DNA of 11,166 bases from Pauljensenia sp. (GTDB lineage Bacteria; Actinomycetota; Actinomycetes; Actinomycetales; Actinomycetaceae), in contig JASBZF010000056.1 of NCBI GenBank assembly GCA_029983625.1, positions 1-11,166 on the forward strand. Reading direction: 5' to 3'. Below the pieces are notes generated by a model. That model saw only the letters and a list, made by a program, of their open reading frames with translations, did no database searches and had not been told where the DNA came from. The translations under genes were made by a program, and so were the position numbers. Positions within the stretch are counted from its first letter, which is position 1. Each line of letters begins with the position of its first letter. Positions 1-6,876 of the stretch are shown here, in pieces.

Positions 1-704
1 AGCTTTCGGGCGCACTCGGGGGCCTGCCCCTCATTGTGGGGGCCCTTCTTGGCTTCATGCTCACCGGGATCGCGCTTCCCAGACTCTTACCCACAGGTGC
101 ATTCGCCTTTCGACCCGGATTACCCGCAGCCATCATGACCAGGCTCCTCGCTATGGGAGCACAAGCAGGTGCCGCAGCAGTCCTCCCCCTCGTTCTTCAG
201 CGGATCCACGCTTGGGAACCTGAAACCGCTGCCCTTGCCGTCACGATCGGAACTATTTCGTGGTCTGCCGGGGCAACTCTTCAATCCCGAATCACAGGAT
301 CTCAACGACGGATGCGCCTGCCATTCATCGGCGTGGTTCTCCTGGTGATCGGCCTCGTTCCCATCGTTGCACTCACGCATCCGCACACATGGATCTGGGT
401 CGCAATGCTCGGCTGGTTCATCGCCGGAGCAGGTACGGGACTCATGCATTCCACTTTGTCCGTCCTCTCCTTGGATCTCACGCGCCCAGCTGAGCATGGA
501 AAAGTTGCCAGTTGGCTCCAAGTGGCCGATGCTTCAGGGGCAGCGATTGAACTCGCGATCATGTCGATCGTCATGGCATGGAATACCCTCGGAACAAGCG
601 GATACCTTGCTTACCTCCCGGCTCCGCTCATCGCGTTTTTCTTTGCACTCATCGCCCTGGGCGCGTCGACCCGTATCCGCACAGTCGAAGCACCGAGGGC
701 GTGA
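1..704 (+). CDS. MFS family transporter, C-terminal part (5' end outside window)
   Basis: The frame is open from base 3 to the TGA at 702-704, so this is the 3' end of a gene that starts left of the window; the GTG at 36 is probably internal. The visible ~234 residues are strongly hydrophobic, with about six membrane-spanning segments separated by short charged loops such as SRITGSQRRMRLP. One segment has the small-residue run GWFIAGAGTGLMHS, which resembles glycine-rich helices of Major Facilitator Superfamily exporters. The tail after the last helix is short and cytoplasmic-like (STRIRTVEAPRA). This fits the C-terminal half of an MFS drug/metabolite exporter in the plasma membrane. The substrate cannot be told from this part, and the N-terminal half with the diagnostic MFS motif A is not visible. 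It converges on the helicase gene and is not part of the minus-strand block. Confidence 0.8.
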   Translation, partial: LSGALGGLPLIVGALLGFMLTGIALPRLLPTGAFAFRPGLPAAIMTRLLAMGAQAGAAAVLPLVLQRIHAWEPETAALAVTIGTISWSAGATLQSRITGSQRRMRLPFIGVVLLVIGLVPIVALTHPHTWIWVAMLGWFIAGAGTGLMHSTLSVLSLDLTRPAEHGKVASWLQVADASGAAIELAIMSIVMAWNTLGTSGYLAYLPAPLIAFFFALIALGASTRIRTVEAPRA

Positions 705-724
705 AAGCTGAACTCAGCGTAAAA

Positions 725-2929
725 TTAGCGGCCACGATCTTTAAAAGAACGTCCCTGACGTTCAGAAGACTCGTAGCGTTGTGAACGACGAGAATCAAAA
801 CCTTTCCGATCAAGACGTTTGCGCTGAGTGCTACGGTCATACTTGTCACGACTATAGGACCGGCGTTCGCCCCCGCGTCCCTTAGCCTCATCACAAGACT
901 CTCGCTTCTCGTAGCGTCTTGCGTATTCACGTTCTTCACGGTCACGAGGCGGACGGCCAGAACGATCATAACGCTGAGCCGTATCGGGGCGTTCGGCACG
1001 CCGAGCGCCAGGTCCTTCATCCACTCGAATCCGCAGCGGCCTGCCCTGAACGTAGCCACGGCCAATCTTATCGAGCTGTTCCTTTGACAAATCAGCGGTA
1101 ATTTCCACCAAAGAGAAAGTCGGATAAATCTCGATATGGCCAACATCGCGGCCATCGATTCCGCCCTCGCCTGCAATAGCGCCCACGATTGAACCGGGTT
1201 TCACGCGGTCTTTCTTGCCTACTTCGACGCGATATTTCACAGCCGTTCCGCGAAGGGGACGGCCACTTGACCGGCGTTTCGCCGAATCCCGCCCCGGACG
1301 TAGAGGTCGGTCTTTATCGCGCTGTCCCGCAAAGGACGCAGCGATAAACTCCCCGGTCTCATCGACTTCACCTTCGTCATGTGAACGGTTCTTTGCGCGT
1401 TTCTTTTCGATGCGAGGTCGAGGTCCGTCATCCCCGACAGCGTGAGCCATAAGAGCCGCAGCAAAATCCACTAACTCCAGGGCTTCGCTGCGCGCAGCGG
1501 CCTCAAGCAATTCGCGGTACATCTCAAGGCGCCCTTTTTCGATCCGTGCTGGGAGCGTCTGGAGGACACGAGATGCCCGGAATTCAGAAACCGCAGCCGG
1601 AGAAGGAATACTGACCTCCTCCATCAAAGTGCCGGTCAGACGTTCGATACGTTTAAGGCGCGAATGCTCACGAGGTGTAAAAAAGGTAAGGGAACGGCCC
1701 TGACGACCAGCTCGACCAGTCCGGCCGATGCGGTGTACGTATGCTTCAGGTTCACGAGGCACGTCGAAGTTCACAACGAGAGAAATACGCTCCACGTCCA
1801 GACCGCGAGCGGCCACATCTGTGGCAATGAGGACATCCAAAGAGCCAGAACGCAGGCGCTCGACCATGCGTTCACGTTCGGCCTGCGCAACATCACCGGA
1901 AATACCTGCCGCTCGGAAACCACGAGCCGACATCTCAAGGGAAATCTCTTCCACATCAGCTCGAGTACGTACAAAAACAATCGCAGCGTCTGATTCTTCT
2001 TGACCTTCGGCGATATGCTGAGCGCGAGTCGCCAAGACACGCGACAAAGCCCCGATCTTGTGTTTGTAGGGAACGACCGCGTAAGTCTGGTAGATCGTAT
2101 CGACTGTTGAGGATTCTTCGGAGACGGCGACCTTAACAGGATCGGTGAGATGGGTCTGTGCGATCCGTTCAATAGTGGCCGGCATAGTTGCTGAAAAGAG
2201 TGCCGTCACTCGATCCTCGGGCACTTCGGAGGTAATGGTTTCTACGTCTTCAGCAAAACCCATGCGCAGCATTTCATCTGCTTCATCGAGGACGAGCATC
2301 CGCACAGAGGACAGATCAAGTGCCCCTTTCTCGATGAGGTCAATAACGCGGCCAGGTGTTCCCACTACCACTTGAGCGCCACGTTTCAAAGCCGAAATCT
2401 GCGGACCGTAGGGAGACCCCCCGTACACGGGAACCACAACAAGACCGCGCGTGCGAGAAGCGAAATCTTCAATCGCTTGCGCCGACTGCATCGCCAGTTC
2501 ACGCGTCGGTGCCAGAACCAGCGCCTGCACTCCAGACTCTTCGGCATCGACGATCGCAAGCATCGGAAGCCCGAAAGCAGCCGTTTTTCCCGTACCGGTT
2601 TGAGCAATACCCACGACATCGCGTAATTCGAGCAAAGCGGGAATCGCCGCAGCCTGAATCGGGGTGGGGGTCACGAAACCCATAGAAGTAACGGCTGCAA
2701 GGATCTCTTCGGGCAATCCAAGATCAGCGAAGGTCACAGACTCTGCACTATCGTCTGTTTTTTCCTCACTGTCTTTCACTTCAGAGTCGGCGATGTCGGT
2801 GTGTTTTTCGGCGCTCTGTGTGTCATCAAGGTCACGTAACGTCTCAGCCGTAAAGTCAGCGGTAGCGTCAGTGGGCGAAAAATATTCGCCGTTAAAAGTT
2901 TCAGACGTGAAAGTATCAGGCACAATCAT
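725..2929 (-). CDS. deaD: DEAD-box ATP-dependent RNA helicase, DeaD/CsdA type
   Basis: From ATG 2929 the protein is 734 residues. It has an acidic, Ser/Thr-rich N-terminus (1-65), then the helicase core: Q motif (F67 and PTPIQ near 88-92), Walker A AQTGTGKT (109-116), PTRELA (141-146), TPGR (191-194), DEAD (215-218), SAT (246-248), ARGLD (374-378) and HRIGRTGR (399-406). A DbpA-type RNA-binding domain follows (about 564-636, with GSIVGAIAGEGGIDGRDVG), then a ~98-residue tail rich in Arg, Asp, Ser and Tyr. This architecture is that of DeaD/CsdA helicases, which unwind structured RNA in ribosome assembly, mRNA decay and cold adaptation; the role here is inferred. The start is uncertain. GTG 3013 would add 28 Gly/Pro-rich residues that look non-coding. 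A GAGG abuts ATG 2929 but sits 6 nt before an in-frame GTG at 2923, which may be the true start. Stop TAA. Confidence 0.93.
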   Translation of the reverse strand: MIVPDTFTSETFNGEYFSPTDATADFTAETLRDLDDTQSAEKHTDIADSEVKDSEEKTDDSAESVTFADLGLPEEILAAVTSMGFVTPTPIQAAAIPALLELRDVVGIAQTGTGKTAAFGLPMLAIVDAEESGVQALVLAPTRELAMQSAQAIEDFASRTRGLVVVPVYGGSPYGPQISALKRGAQVVVGTPGRVIDLIEKGALDLSSVRMLVLDEADEMLRMGFAEDVETITSEVPEDRVTALFSATMPATIERIAQTHLTDPVKVAVSEESSTVDTIYQTYAVVPYKHKIGALSRVLATRAQHIAEGQEESDAAIVFVRTRADVEEISLEMSARGFRAAGISGDVAQAERERMVERLRSGSLDVLIATDVAARGLDVERISLVVNFDVPREPEAYVHRIGRTGRAGRQGRSLTFFTPREHSRLKRIERLTGTLMEEVSIPSPAAVSEFRASRVLQTLPARIEKGRLEMYRELLEAAARSEALELVDFAAALMAHAVGDDGPRPRIEKKRAKNRSHDEGEVDETGEFIAASFAGQRDKDRPLRPGRDSAKRRSSGRPLRGTAVKYRVEVGKKDRVKPGSIVGAIAGEGGIDGRDVGHIEIYPTFSLVEITADLSKEQLDKIGRGYVQGRPLRIRVDEGPGARRAERPDTAQRYDRSGRPPRDREEREYARRYEKRESCDEAKGRGGERRSYSRDKYDRSTQRKRLDRKGFDSRRSQRYESSERQGRSFKDRGR

Positions 2930-3034
2930 CCTCGGAGTCGTGGTTATTTTCGAGGTCGGTGTCACCGGACCGGACCCATCGGGGCCTTCGGCGCCGCCTC
3001 GTCCACACAACACTCACCCGCAGGTGTCCATCAC

Positions 3035-3058
3035 GAAAGGCGCGCCTCATCGCCTTTC
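3035..3058. repeat. Perfect 8-bp inverted repeat with 8-nt spacer
   Basis: GAAAGGCG at 3035-3042 is mirrored by CGCCTTTC at 3051-3058, with the spacer CGCCTCAT. In a minus-strand transcript starting further upstream it would form a stable leader hairpin. It is not followed by a T-run on the minus strand, so it is not a terminator for hisS. If the candidate promoter at 3060-3090 is real, one arm lies at the transcription start, which would make an operator-like DNA role more likely than an RNA role. Confidence 0.5.
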
Positions 3059-3059
3059 C

Positions 3060-3090
3060 ATTTTAGTTGAGGACCACAGCACAGCGGCAA
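3060..3090 (-). promoter_or_regulatory. Candidate promoter of the helicase gene
   Basis: Read on the minus strand, TAAAAT (3065-3060) matches the -10 consensus TATAAT at five of six positions. TTGCCG (3090-3085) matches the -35 consensus TTGACA at four of six. The spacer is 19 bp, longer than the usual 16-18, which weakens the call. Transcription would start near 3053 and give a leader of about 120 nt to ATG 2929. No other sigma-70-like pair in this gap looked better. Confidence 0.3.
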
Positions 3091-3099
3091 TCCCCCTTC

Positions 3100-3113
3100 G
3101 TGAGTTCACTCAC
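3100..3113. repeat. 14-bp palindrome, possible operator or RNA hairpin
   Basis: GTGAGT (3100-3105) and ACTCAC (3108-3113) are exact reverse complements with a 2-bp centre. The site lies about 10 bp upstream of the candidate -35 element of the helicase promoter, a position typical of regulator binding. Its half GTGA (3100-3103) also belongs to a longer inverted repeat with 3141-3148, so as RNA the two pairings exclude each other. Confidence 0.35.
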
Positions 3114-3236
3114 CGCTCTTGGATACTCGAAAATACAGGTTCACGAAGCTCTAGGCTCTCCGCGTTCATGTCTTCTCATCCAGGTGTAGGCTGCGCGACA
3201 CCAAAGACCTCGGACACGAATACTTCACGCCCTGCA

Positions 3237-4598
3237 TTACCCCTGTATGGGGCTCATCGCTTCTACTCGCGGCCGCAAATCCTCACTTCCCGGCATCCAG
3301 GTCTGAGCACAGGCTTCGACCTGTTCACCGGAACGAATATCTTTCACCGTGTCCGGCTCACCTGGCCCACCTGGGAACCACACAAAAGGAATACCGCGTT
3401 TATCGGCAAATTTGATCTGCTTCCCAAACTTCGCAGCGTGAGGGACAACCTCGGTGGCAATACCGCGTCCCCTCAGAACCTGCGCAATTGACTCAGAACG
3501 TTGACGATCGTCCTCGTCAATCACTGCCACCACAACCGCCGCAGGCGATTTACGTGTAGCACGTACCATCGGTGCAGAAATCATCCGTGACACGAGGCGC
3601 GACACGCCAATCGACAAGCCGACACCCGGATAGGTACGTTTTCCATCTTGAGCCAAAGAGTCGTAACGTCCGCCCGAACAGATCGACCCCAAATCTTCAT
3701 GACCTTCGATAACGGATTCGTACACCGAACCCGTGTAATAGTCCAGACCGCGAGCGATCTTCAAATCGGCTTCAAGCGCACCGGGCATACGCTGCTCAGC
3801 AATCTCCAACAGGGCACACAACTCAGTCAGCCCTTCGTCAAGAAGTTCCCCTGACAAGCCCAGTGCCTCAATTCGAGTGCGAATCTCAGTGGGATCCGCA
3901 CTGCGGATCGATGCCATATCCAGGAGAGTAGCGGCCTGAGTGCCTGTGATCCCCGATGCGGACAACTCAGTCGTCACGCCCTCGGGACCAATTTTGTCGA
4001 TCTTGTCGAGTCCACGAAGCGCCGCCTCGACATCCTTCACGCCGAGCGCCTCACACACACCCTGGACGACCTTGCGATTGTTCACTAAAACCGTCACTTT
4101 GGGAATCGGGAGCTGTGACAACGCTTCAGCCATGACGAGAGGCAACTCGACCTCGTAGTGGAAAGGCAGCGCACCGTCGCCCACCACATCAATATCGGCC
4201 TGAATGAACTCACGGAAACGCCCCTCCTGTGGCCGCTCCCCCCTCCAGACCTTTTGGATTTGGTAACGCTTGAACGGGAAATCGAGGTCATTCGCATTCT
4301 CAACCACGTACCGCGCGAAAGGCACCGTCAGATCGAAGTGAAGACCGATTCTGCGTTCCTTAGTTGCGCGTCGTCCCGCCTCGGCATCTTTCAGTGCCTG
4401 TAAACGGTCAAGAACGTAGATCTCTTTGGAGGTCTCTCCCTTCGCCTCGAGCTGTTCAAGAGTCTCGACAGCACGGGTTTCAATCCCGGAAAATCCGTGA
4501 AGTTCAAATACTTCACGGATACGGTCAAGAACAAACTGCTCAATAATGCGTCCCTCGGGGAGCCATTCGGGGAAACCTGAAAGAGATGCGCGTGCCAT
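3237..4598 (-). CDS. hisS: Histidyl-tRNA synthetase
   Basis: A 453-residue cytosolic class II aminoacyl-tRNA synthetase that joins histidine to tRNA-His using ATP. Signatures in order: HFDLTVPFARYV (about 88-99), motif 2 KVWRGERPQEGRFREFIQ (116-133), the histidine-specific ARGLDYYTG (282-290) with the catalytic Arg, GGRYD (309-313), motif 3 PGVGLSIGVSRL (324-335), and a C-terminal anticodon-binding domain (about 354-428, VVVAVIDEDD...). The N-terminus has SGFPEWLPEGR where E. coli HisRS has RGMNDYLP, a variant I associate with actinobacterial sequences from memory. ATG 4598 is preferred because GGGAG lies 9 nt upstream; the frame could extend to 4625, adding nine residues (MRVSWENTP) without support. 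It is last in the minus-strand block, 52 bp after the hydrolase, so probably co-transcribed. Stop TAA. Confidence 0.97.
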   Translation of the reverse strand: MARASLSGFPEWLPEGRIIEQFVLDRIREVFELHGFSGIETRAVETLEQLEAKGETSKEIYVLDRLQALKDAEAGRRATKERRIGLHFDLTVPFARYVVENANDLDFPFKRYQIQKVWRGERPQEGRFREFIQADIDVVGDGALPFHYEVELPLVMAEALSQLPIPKVTVLVNNRKVVQGVCEALGVKDVEAALRGLDKIDKIGPEGVTTELSASGITGTQAATLLDMASIRSADPTEIRTRIEALGLSGELLDEGLTELCALLEIAEQRMPGALEADLKIARGLDYYTGSVYESVIEGHEDLGSICSGGRYDSLAQDGKRTYPGVGLSIGVSRLVSRMISAPMVRATRKSPAAVVVAVIDEDDRQRSESIAQVLRGRGIATEVVPHAAKFGKQIKFADKRGIPFVWFPGGPGEPDTVKDIRSGEQVEACAQTWMPGSEDLRPRVEAMSPIQG

Positions 4599-4612
4599 AG
4601 GAGTATTCTCCC
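4599..4612 (-). promoter_or_regulatory. hisS ribosome binding site inside a small hairpin
   Basis: On the minus strand GGGAG precedes ATG 4598 by 9 nt and serves as the Shine-Dalgarno sequence that fixes the hisS start. The same GGAG can pair with CTCC just before the ATG across the loop AATA (4 bp, plus a G-U pair outside), which would partly hide the site. Confidence 0.55.
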
Positions 4613-4650
4613 ACGACACGCGCATTCCTTACGATTCGATCAGCGTGCGC

Positions 4651-5376
4651 CTAACCGATCACGCAAGCTCTGCGCAGATATGCGTTCGATTCCAATTCCT
4701 GAGCCATCCTTGTCAACGCACCGTGACCGGGAATGAGCACAGTCGCAGGATCGATAGCATTGGCTAAGGTCCTCAAGGAATGACGCATCGCTTGTTCGTC
4801 ACCGCCTGGAAGATCCGTGCGCCCTACCGAATTCGCGAAAATCACATCACCGCTCAAAGCGAAAGGAGCTGGCACCTCAGTTGCCGCAAGTTCCACTCCC
4901 CCACACTCCACAGACCACGTGGCTTCACCGAGGAAAAGAGAAGATCCCTCAGTATGACCAGGTGCTGGCACCATGAGCAAGGGGATGCCCGCGACCGCTT
5001 CGAAGGTGCCGCCGGGTACATCGCGAAGATCAGCGGGCGGAATCCACTCACCTACTTCCTCAGGGACAGGCAGTGACACATGCGCCCCCGGATCTTGCAT
5101 CCGGTAGCGATCCGGTCCTGGAACAAAAACGGGAGCCTCGCAACCGCGTTCTTCGAGCGCCCACGAGGCGACTTCCTGGCATTGCCACACATGGTCAGGA
5201 TGCCCATGAGTGGCAAGCACCGCTCCCACACGCGAACCGGCCTCTTTCAGGACGTCACGGATACGATCCGTCACCCCCCACGAAGGATCCACAACGAGAG
5301 CATCGGCACCTTCGTTGGGCACAAGGACCACGCAATTCGCCCCGTAGTACGGGGAAGGAATGAGGCTGATACGCAT
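4651..5376 (-). CDS. Metallo-beta-lactamase-fold hydrolase, glyoxalase II-like
   Basis: A 241-residue cytosolic protein of the metallo-beta-lactamase superfamily. The dinuclear metal site is complete: THGHPDH (56-62) supplies H57, H59, D61 and H62; H141 lies in PAPGHTEGS, D177 in SGDVIF and H218 in IPGHG. The short single-domain form, without the C-terminal helical substrate domain of classical GloB, resembles YcbL-type or Rv2581c-like glyoxalase II relatives, which hydrolyse thioesters such as S-lactoylglutathione. The real substrate is unknown, since actinobacteria generally lack glutathione. The start ATG 5376 lies 1 bp after the DUF349 stop (TGA-G-ATG), which implies translational coupling. 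An in-frame ATG at 5460 would overlap the preceding gene by 83 bp and add a basic, Trp-rich stretch unlike the family, so I rejected it. The place before hisS matches mycobacteria. Stop TAG. Confidence 0.9.
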   Translation of the reverse strand: MRISLIPSPYYGANCVVLVPNEGADALVVDPSWGVTDRIRDVLKEAGSRVGAVLATHGHPDHVWQCQEVASWALEERGCEAPVFVPGPDRYRMQDPGAHVSLPVPEEVGEWIPPADLRDVPGGTFEAVAGIPLLMVPAPGHTEGSSLFLGEATWSVECGGVELAATEVPAPFALSGDVIFANSVGRTDLPGGDEQAMRHSLRTLANAIDPATVLIPGHGALTRMAQELESNAYLRRACVIG

Positions 5377-5377
5377 C

Positions 5378-6706
5378 TCAGGCCATCGTTGAGCGAATCT
5401 GCTCCAACCAGCTTCGCTTCGTGGCCAGAGCTTCGGCCAGTGCTTTCGCCGAGTCCTCATCGCCCGCAGCTTGAGCGGAAGCTAAATCTGCCTGAAGTCC
5501 TTCAATCTGAGCCTCAAGCTGACCGAGCATTCCCTCAGCCCTGGCACGAGTCTCAGGATTGGTCTTGCGCCACTCTTTTTCTTCTGCTTCGCGGATCGCT
5601 CTCTCCACTGCGCGCAGACGTGATTCAATCCGGTGCAGGTCCGAAGACGGTACCCTGCCGATCGCATCCCAGCGATCTTGAACCGAACGCAGTGCGGCCT
5701 TCGCAGCTTCGAGTTCACTAATCGGCACAATCGCCTCAGCTTCAACGAGAAGAGCCTCTTTCGCTGCGAGATTTTCTCGATACTCGTTATCTGTCGCCTC
5801 ATCTTTGGCTCGACGCGCATCGAAGAACTTTTGCTGAGCCGCACGGAAACGTGCCCACAGTGCATCGTCTTCCTTACGTGAAGCACGCGGAGCACGCTTC
5901 CAGCGATTCATTAATTCACGGTAGGCAGCCGAGGTTGCAGCCCAATCCGTTGAAGAAGATAGGGCTTCGGCTTCGGCGATCAGGGCTTCCTTCATCCGTT
6001 TCGCTTCAGACTGTGCCTGATCGAGTGCGGAGAAATACTGACGACGATTCCGATCAAACTGCGTGCGCGCCGACGAGAAGCGCTTCCAGAGGTCATCTTC
6101 GCTCGTCTTGTCCAGGCGCGGTCCCTTGCGTTGCAGTGTTTTCCATTCGTCAAGAAGGTCGCGCAGGATCTGACCGGATTGTTTCCAATGGGTCTTTTCA
6201 AGGGTCTGCGTCACAATTGCTTCGGCCTGTTCCACAACACGAGTGCGTTGCGCGAGCGCCTGAGCACGCGCAGCCTTGTGCTCTGCTTTGGCCTCTTCCT
6301 TGCGGGCTTCTGCCCGCGCCTTCAGTGCTTCAACGCGGTTACGCAAGCCCTGAAGATCACCGATTGCAGCGGGTTCTTTCACCGATGCCACGATGGAAGC
6401 GAGAGTCTGATCAATGTCCTTAGGCGACAGTGTCGCAAGACGATCCTCGAAGAGTTTTACTGTTGCTTCAAGATCGGCGAAACGACGCTCGTAAAGAGCG
6501 AAGGGGTCGGCGGGAGCTCCTTCCGGATATCCGCCGATCTGCCGTTCAATACCGGCGTCAATCACGTAAACAGTACCGTTTTCGTCGATGCGAGCGAATT
6601 CATGGACGAAGGAGTCGGGCCTCGCCGTAGTCGATGCCTCGGTGCTTGCCGTGGATTCGGTTTCGGTGGCGGGGACGTTGGCCTGCTCGGGGGGCGTCGT
6701 GGTCAC
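5378..6706 (-). CDS. DUF349 domain protein with three repeats
   Basis: A 442-residue soluble protein, highly charged and mostly helical. After a disordered Thr/Pro/Glu-rich N-terminus (1-30) comes a short conserved-looking stretch (FARIDENGTVYVIDAG, 37-52). A coiled-coil-like Ala/Arg/Glu region (about 120-160) follows, then three DUF349 units. The first two show W-K and LW.RF (W188/LWKRF 206-210; W269/LWARF 283-287); the third has W346DAIG and no LW.RF. Units are about 77-81 residues apart. A second coiled coil closes the protein (about 390-435). The DUF349 biochemical function is not known to me. GTG 6706 is chosen because AAGGA lies 5 nt upstream; GTG 6739 would add 11 residues without a better site. 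It follows rel after 170 bp and is translationally coupled to the hydrolase downstream, suggesting a link to growth or stress control. Stop TGA. Confidence 0.88.
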   Translation of the reverse strand: MTTTPPEQANVPATETESTASTEASTTARPDSFVHEFARIDENGTVYVIDAGIERQIGGYPEGAPADPFALYERRFADLEATVKLFEDRLATLSPKDIDQTLASIVASVKEPAAIGDLQGLRNRVEALKARAEARKEEAKAEHKAARAQALAQRTRVVEQAEAIVTQTLEKTHWKQSGQILRDLLDEWKTLQRKGPRLDKTSEDDLWKRFSSARTQFDRNRRQYFSALDQAQSEAKRMKEALIAEAEALSSSTDWAATSAAYRELMNRWKRAPRASRKEDDALWARFRAAQQKFFDARRAKDEATDNEYRENLAAKEALLVEAEAIVPISELEAAKAALRSVQDRWDAIGRVPSSDLHRIESRLRAVERAIREAEEKEWRKTNPETRARAEGMLGQLEAQIEGLQADLASAQAAGDEDSAKALAEALATKRSWLEQIRSTMA

Positions 6707-6751
6707 GGTATTCCTTTTCGAGGACGAGGGTGCGGGCACCCGTGCATGGAA

Positions 6752-6795
6752 GGTGCTCCACGCTTAGTGGCGCGCGGTGCTCCGATGTGGCGCAC
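6752..6795. repeat. Imperfect tandem repeat upstream of the DUF349 gene
   Basis: Two adjacent units share both ends but differ in the middle. Unit one (6752-6775) is GGTGCTCC, 7 bp, then GTGGCGCGC. Unit two (6776-6795) is GGTGCTCC, GAT, then GTGGCGCAC. The second unit also holds an inverted pair GGTGC/GCACC (6776-6780 and 6792-6796). The units lie about 45-90 bp upstream of the GTG start at 6706, within the 170-bp gap after rel, so they could be regulator sites or leader hairpins. No clear promoter was found here. Confidence 0.45.
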
Positions 6796-6799
6796 CTCT

Positions 6800-6810
6800 C
6801 CTAGTCTAGG
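6800..6810. repeat. Short palindrome CCTAGTCTAGG
   Basis: A perfect 5-bp inverted repeat with one central base in the gap between rel and the DUF349 gene. It may be an operator half-site pair, but it is short enough to be chance. It lacks a T-run on the minus strand and is no terminator. Confidence 0.2.
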
Positions 6811-6876
6811 CCCACGAAGGACCTCAATTCGACACCGTAACCAAATCGAGTCCTAGATATCACATTCGCTCAGGAG

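Larger units (their letters stand above)
2930..3236. other. 307-bp non-coding stretch between hisS and the helicase gene
   Basis: No convincing gene lies here on either strand. The minus strand is presumed to hold the end of the hisS transcript and the promoter and 5' leader of the helicase. It contains an 8-bp inverted repeat at 3035-3058, a candidate promoter at 3060-3090, a 14-bp palindrome at 3100-3113 and an 8-bp inverted repeat pairing 3096-3103 with 3141-3148. I see no good Rho-independent terminator after hisS, so read-through into the helicase is possible. A 19-codon ATG frame (3110-3169, minus) overlaps these stems, but coding is unproven. Confidence 0.7.

Noticed and set aside
707..718. 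Stem GCTGA/TCAGC as a bidirectional terminator
   Set aside because: Stem is 4-5 bp with a 2-4 nt loop and no following T-run on either strand.
3110..3169. 19-codon minus-strand frame MNAESLELREPVFSSIQER as a gene
   Set aside because: Too short, with only a loose purine-rich sequence before its ATG and no promoter seen. Kept only as part of the leader finding.
2664..3491. 275-residue plus-strand open frame across the hisS-helicase gap
   Set aside because: Both ends are antisense to well-supported genes and the translation is Ser/Pro-rich low-complexity sequence without recognisable motifs.
5377..5460. N-terminal extension of the hydrolase to ATG 5460
   Set aside because: Would overlap the DUF349 gene by 83 bp and precede the family's normal N-terminus with an unlikely basic Trp-rich segment.
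6131..6856. 241-residue plus-strand open frame opposite the DUF349 gene
   Set aside because: It is antisense to a gene with clear domain repeats and its Cys/Phe/Arg-rich translation matches no family; a shadow frame.
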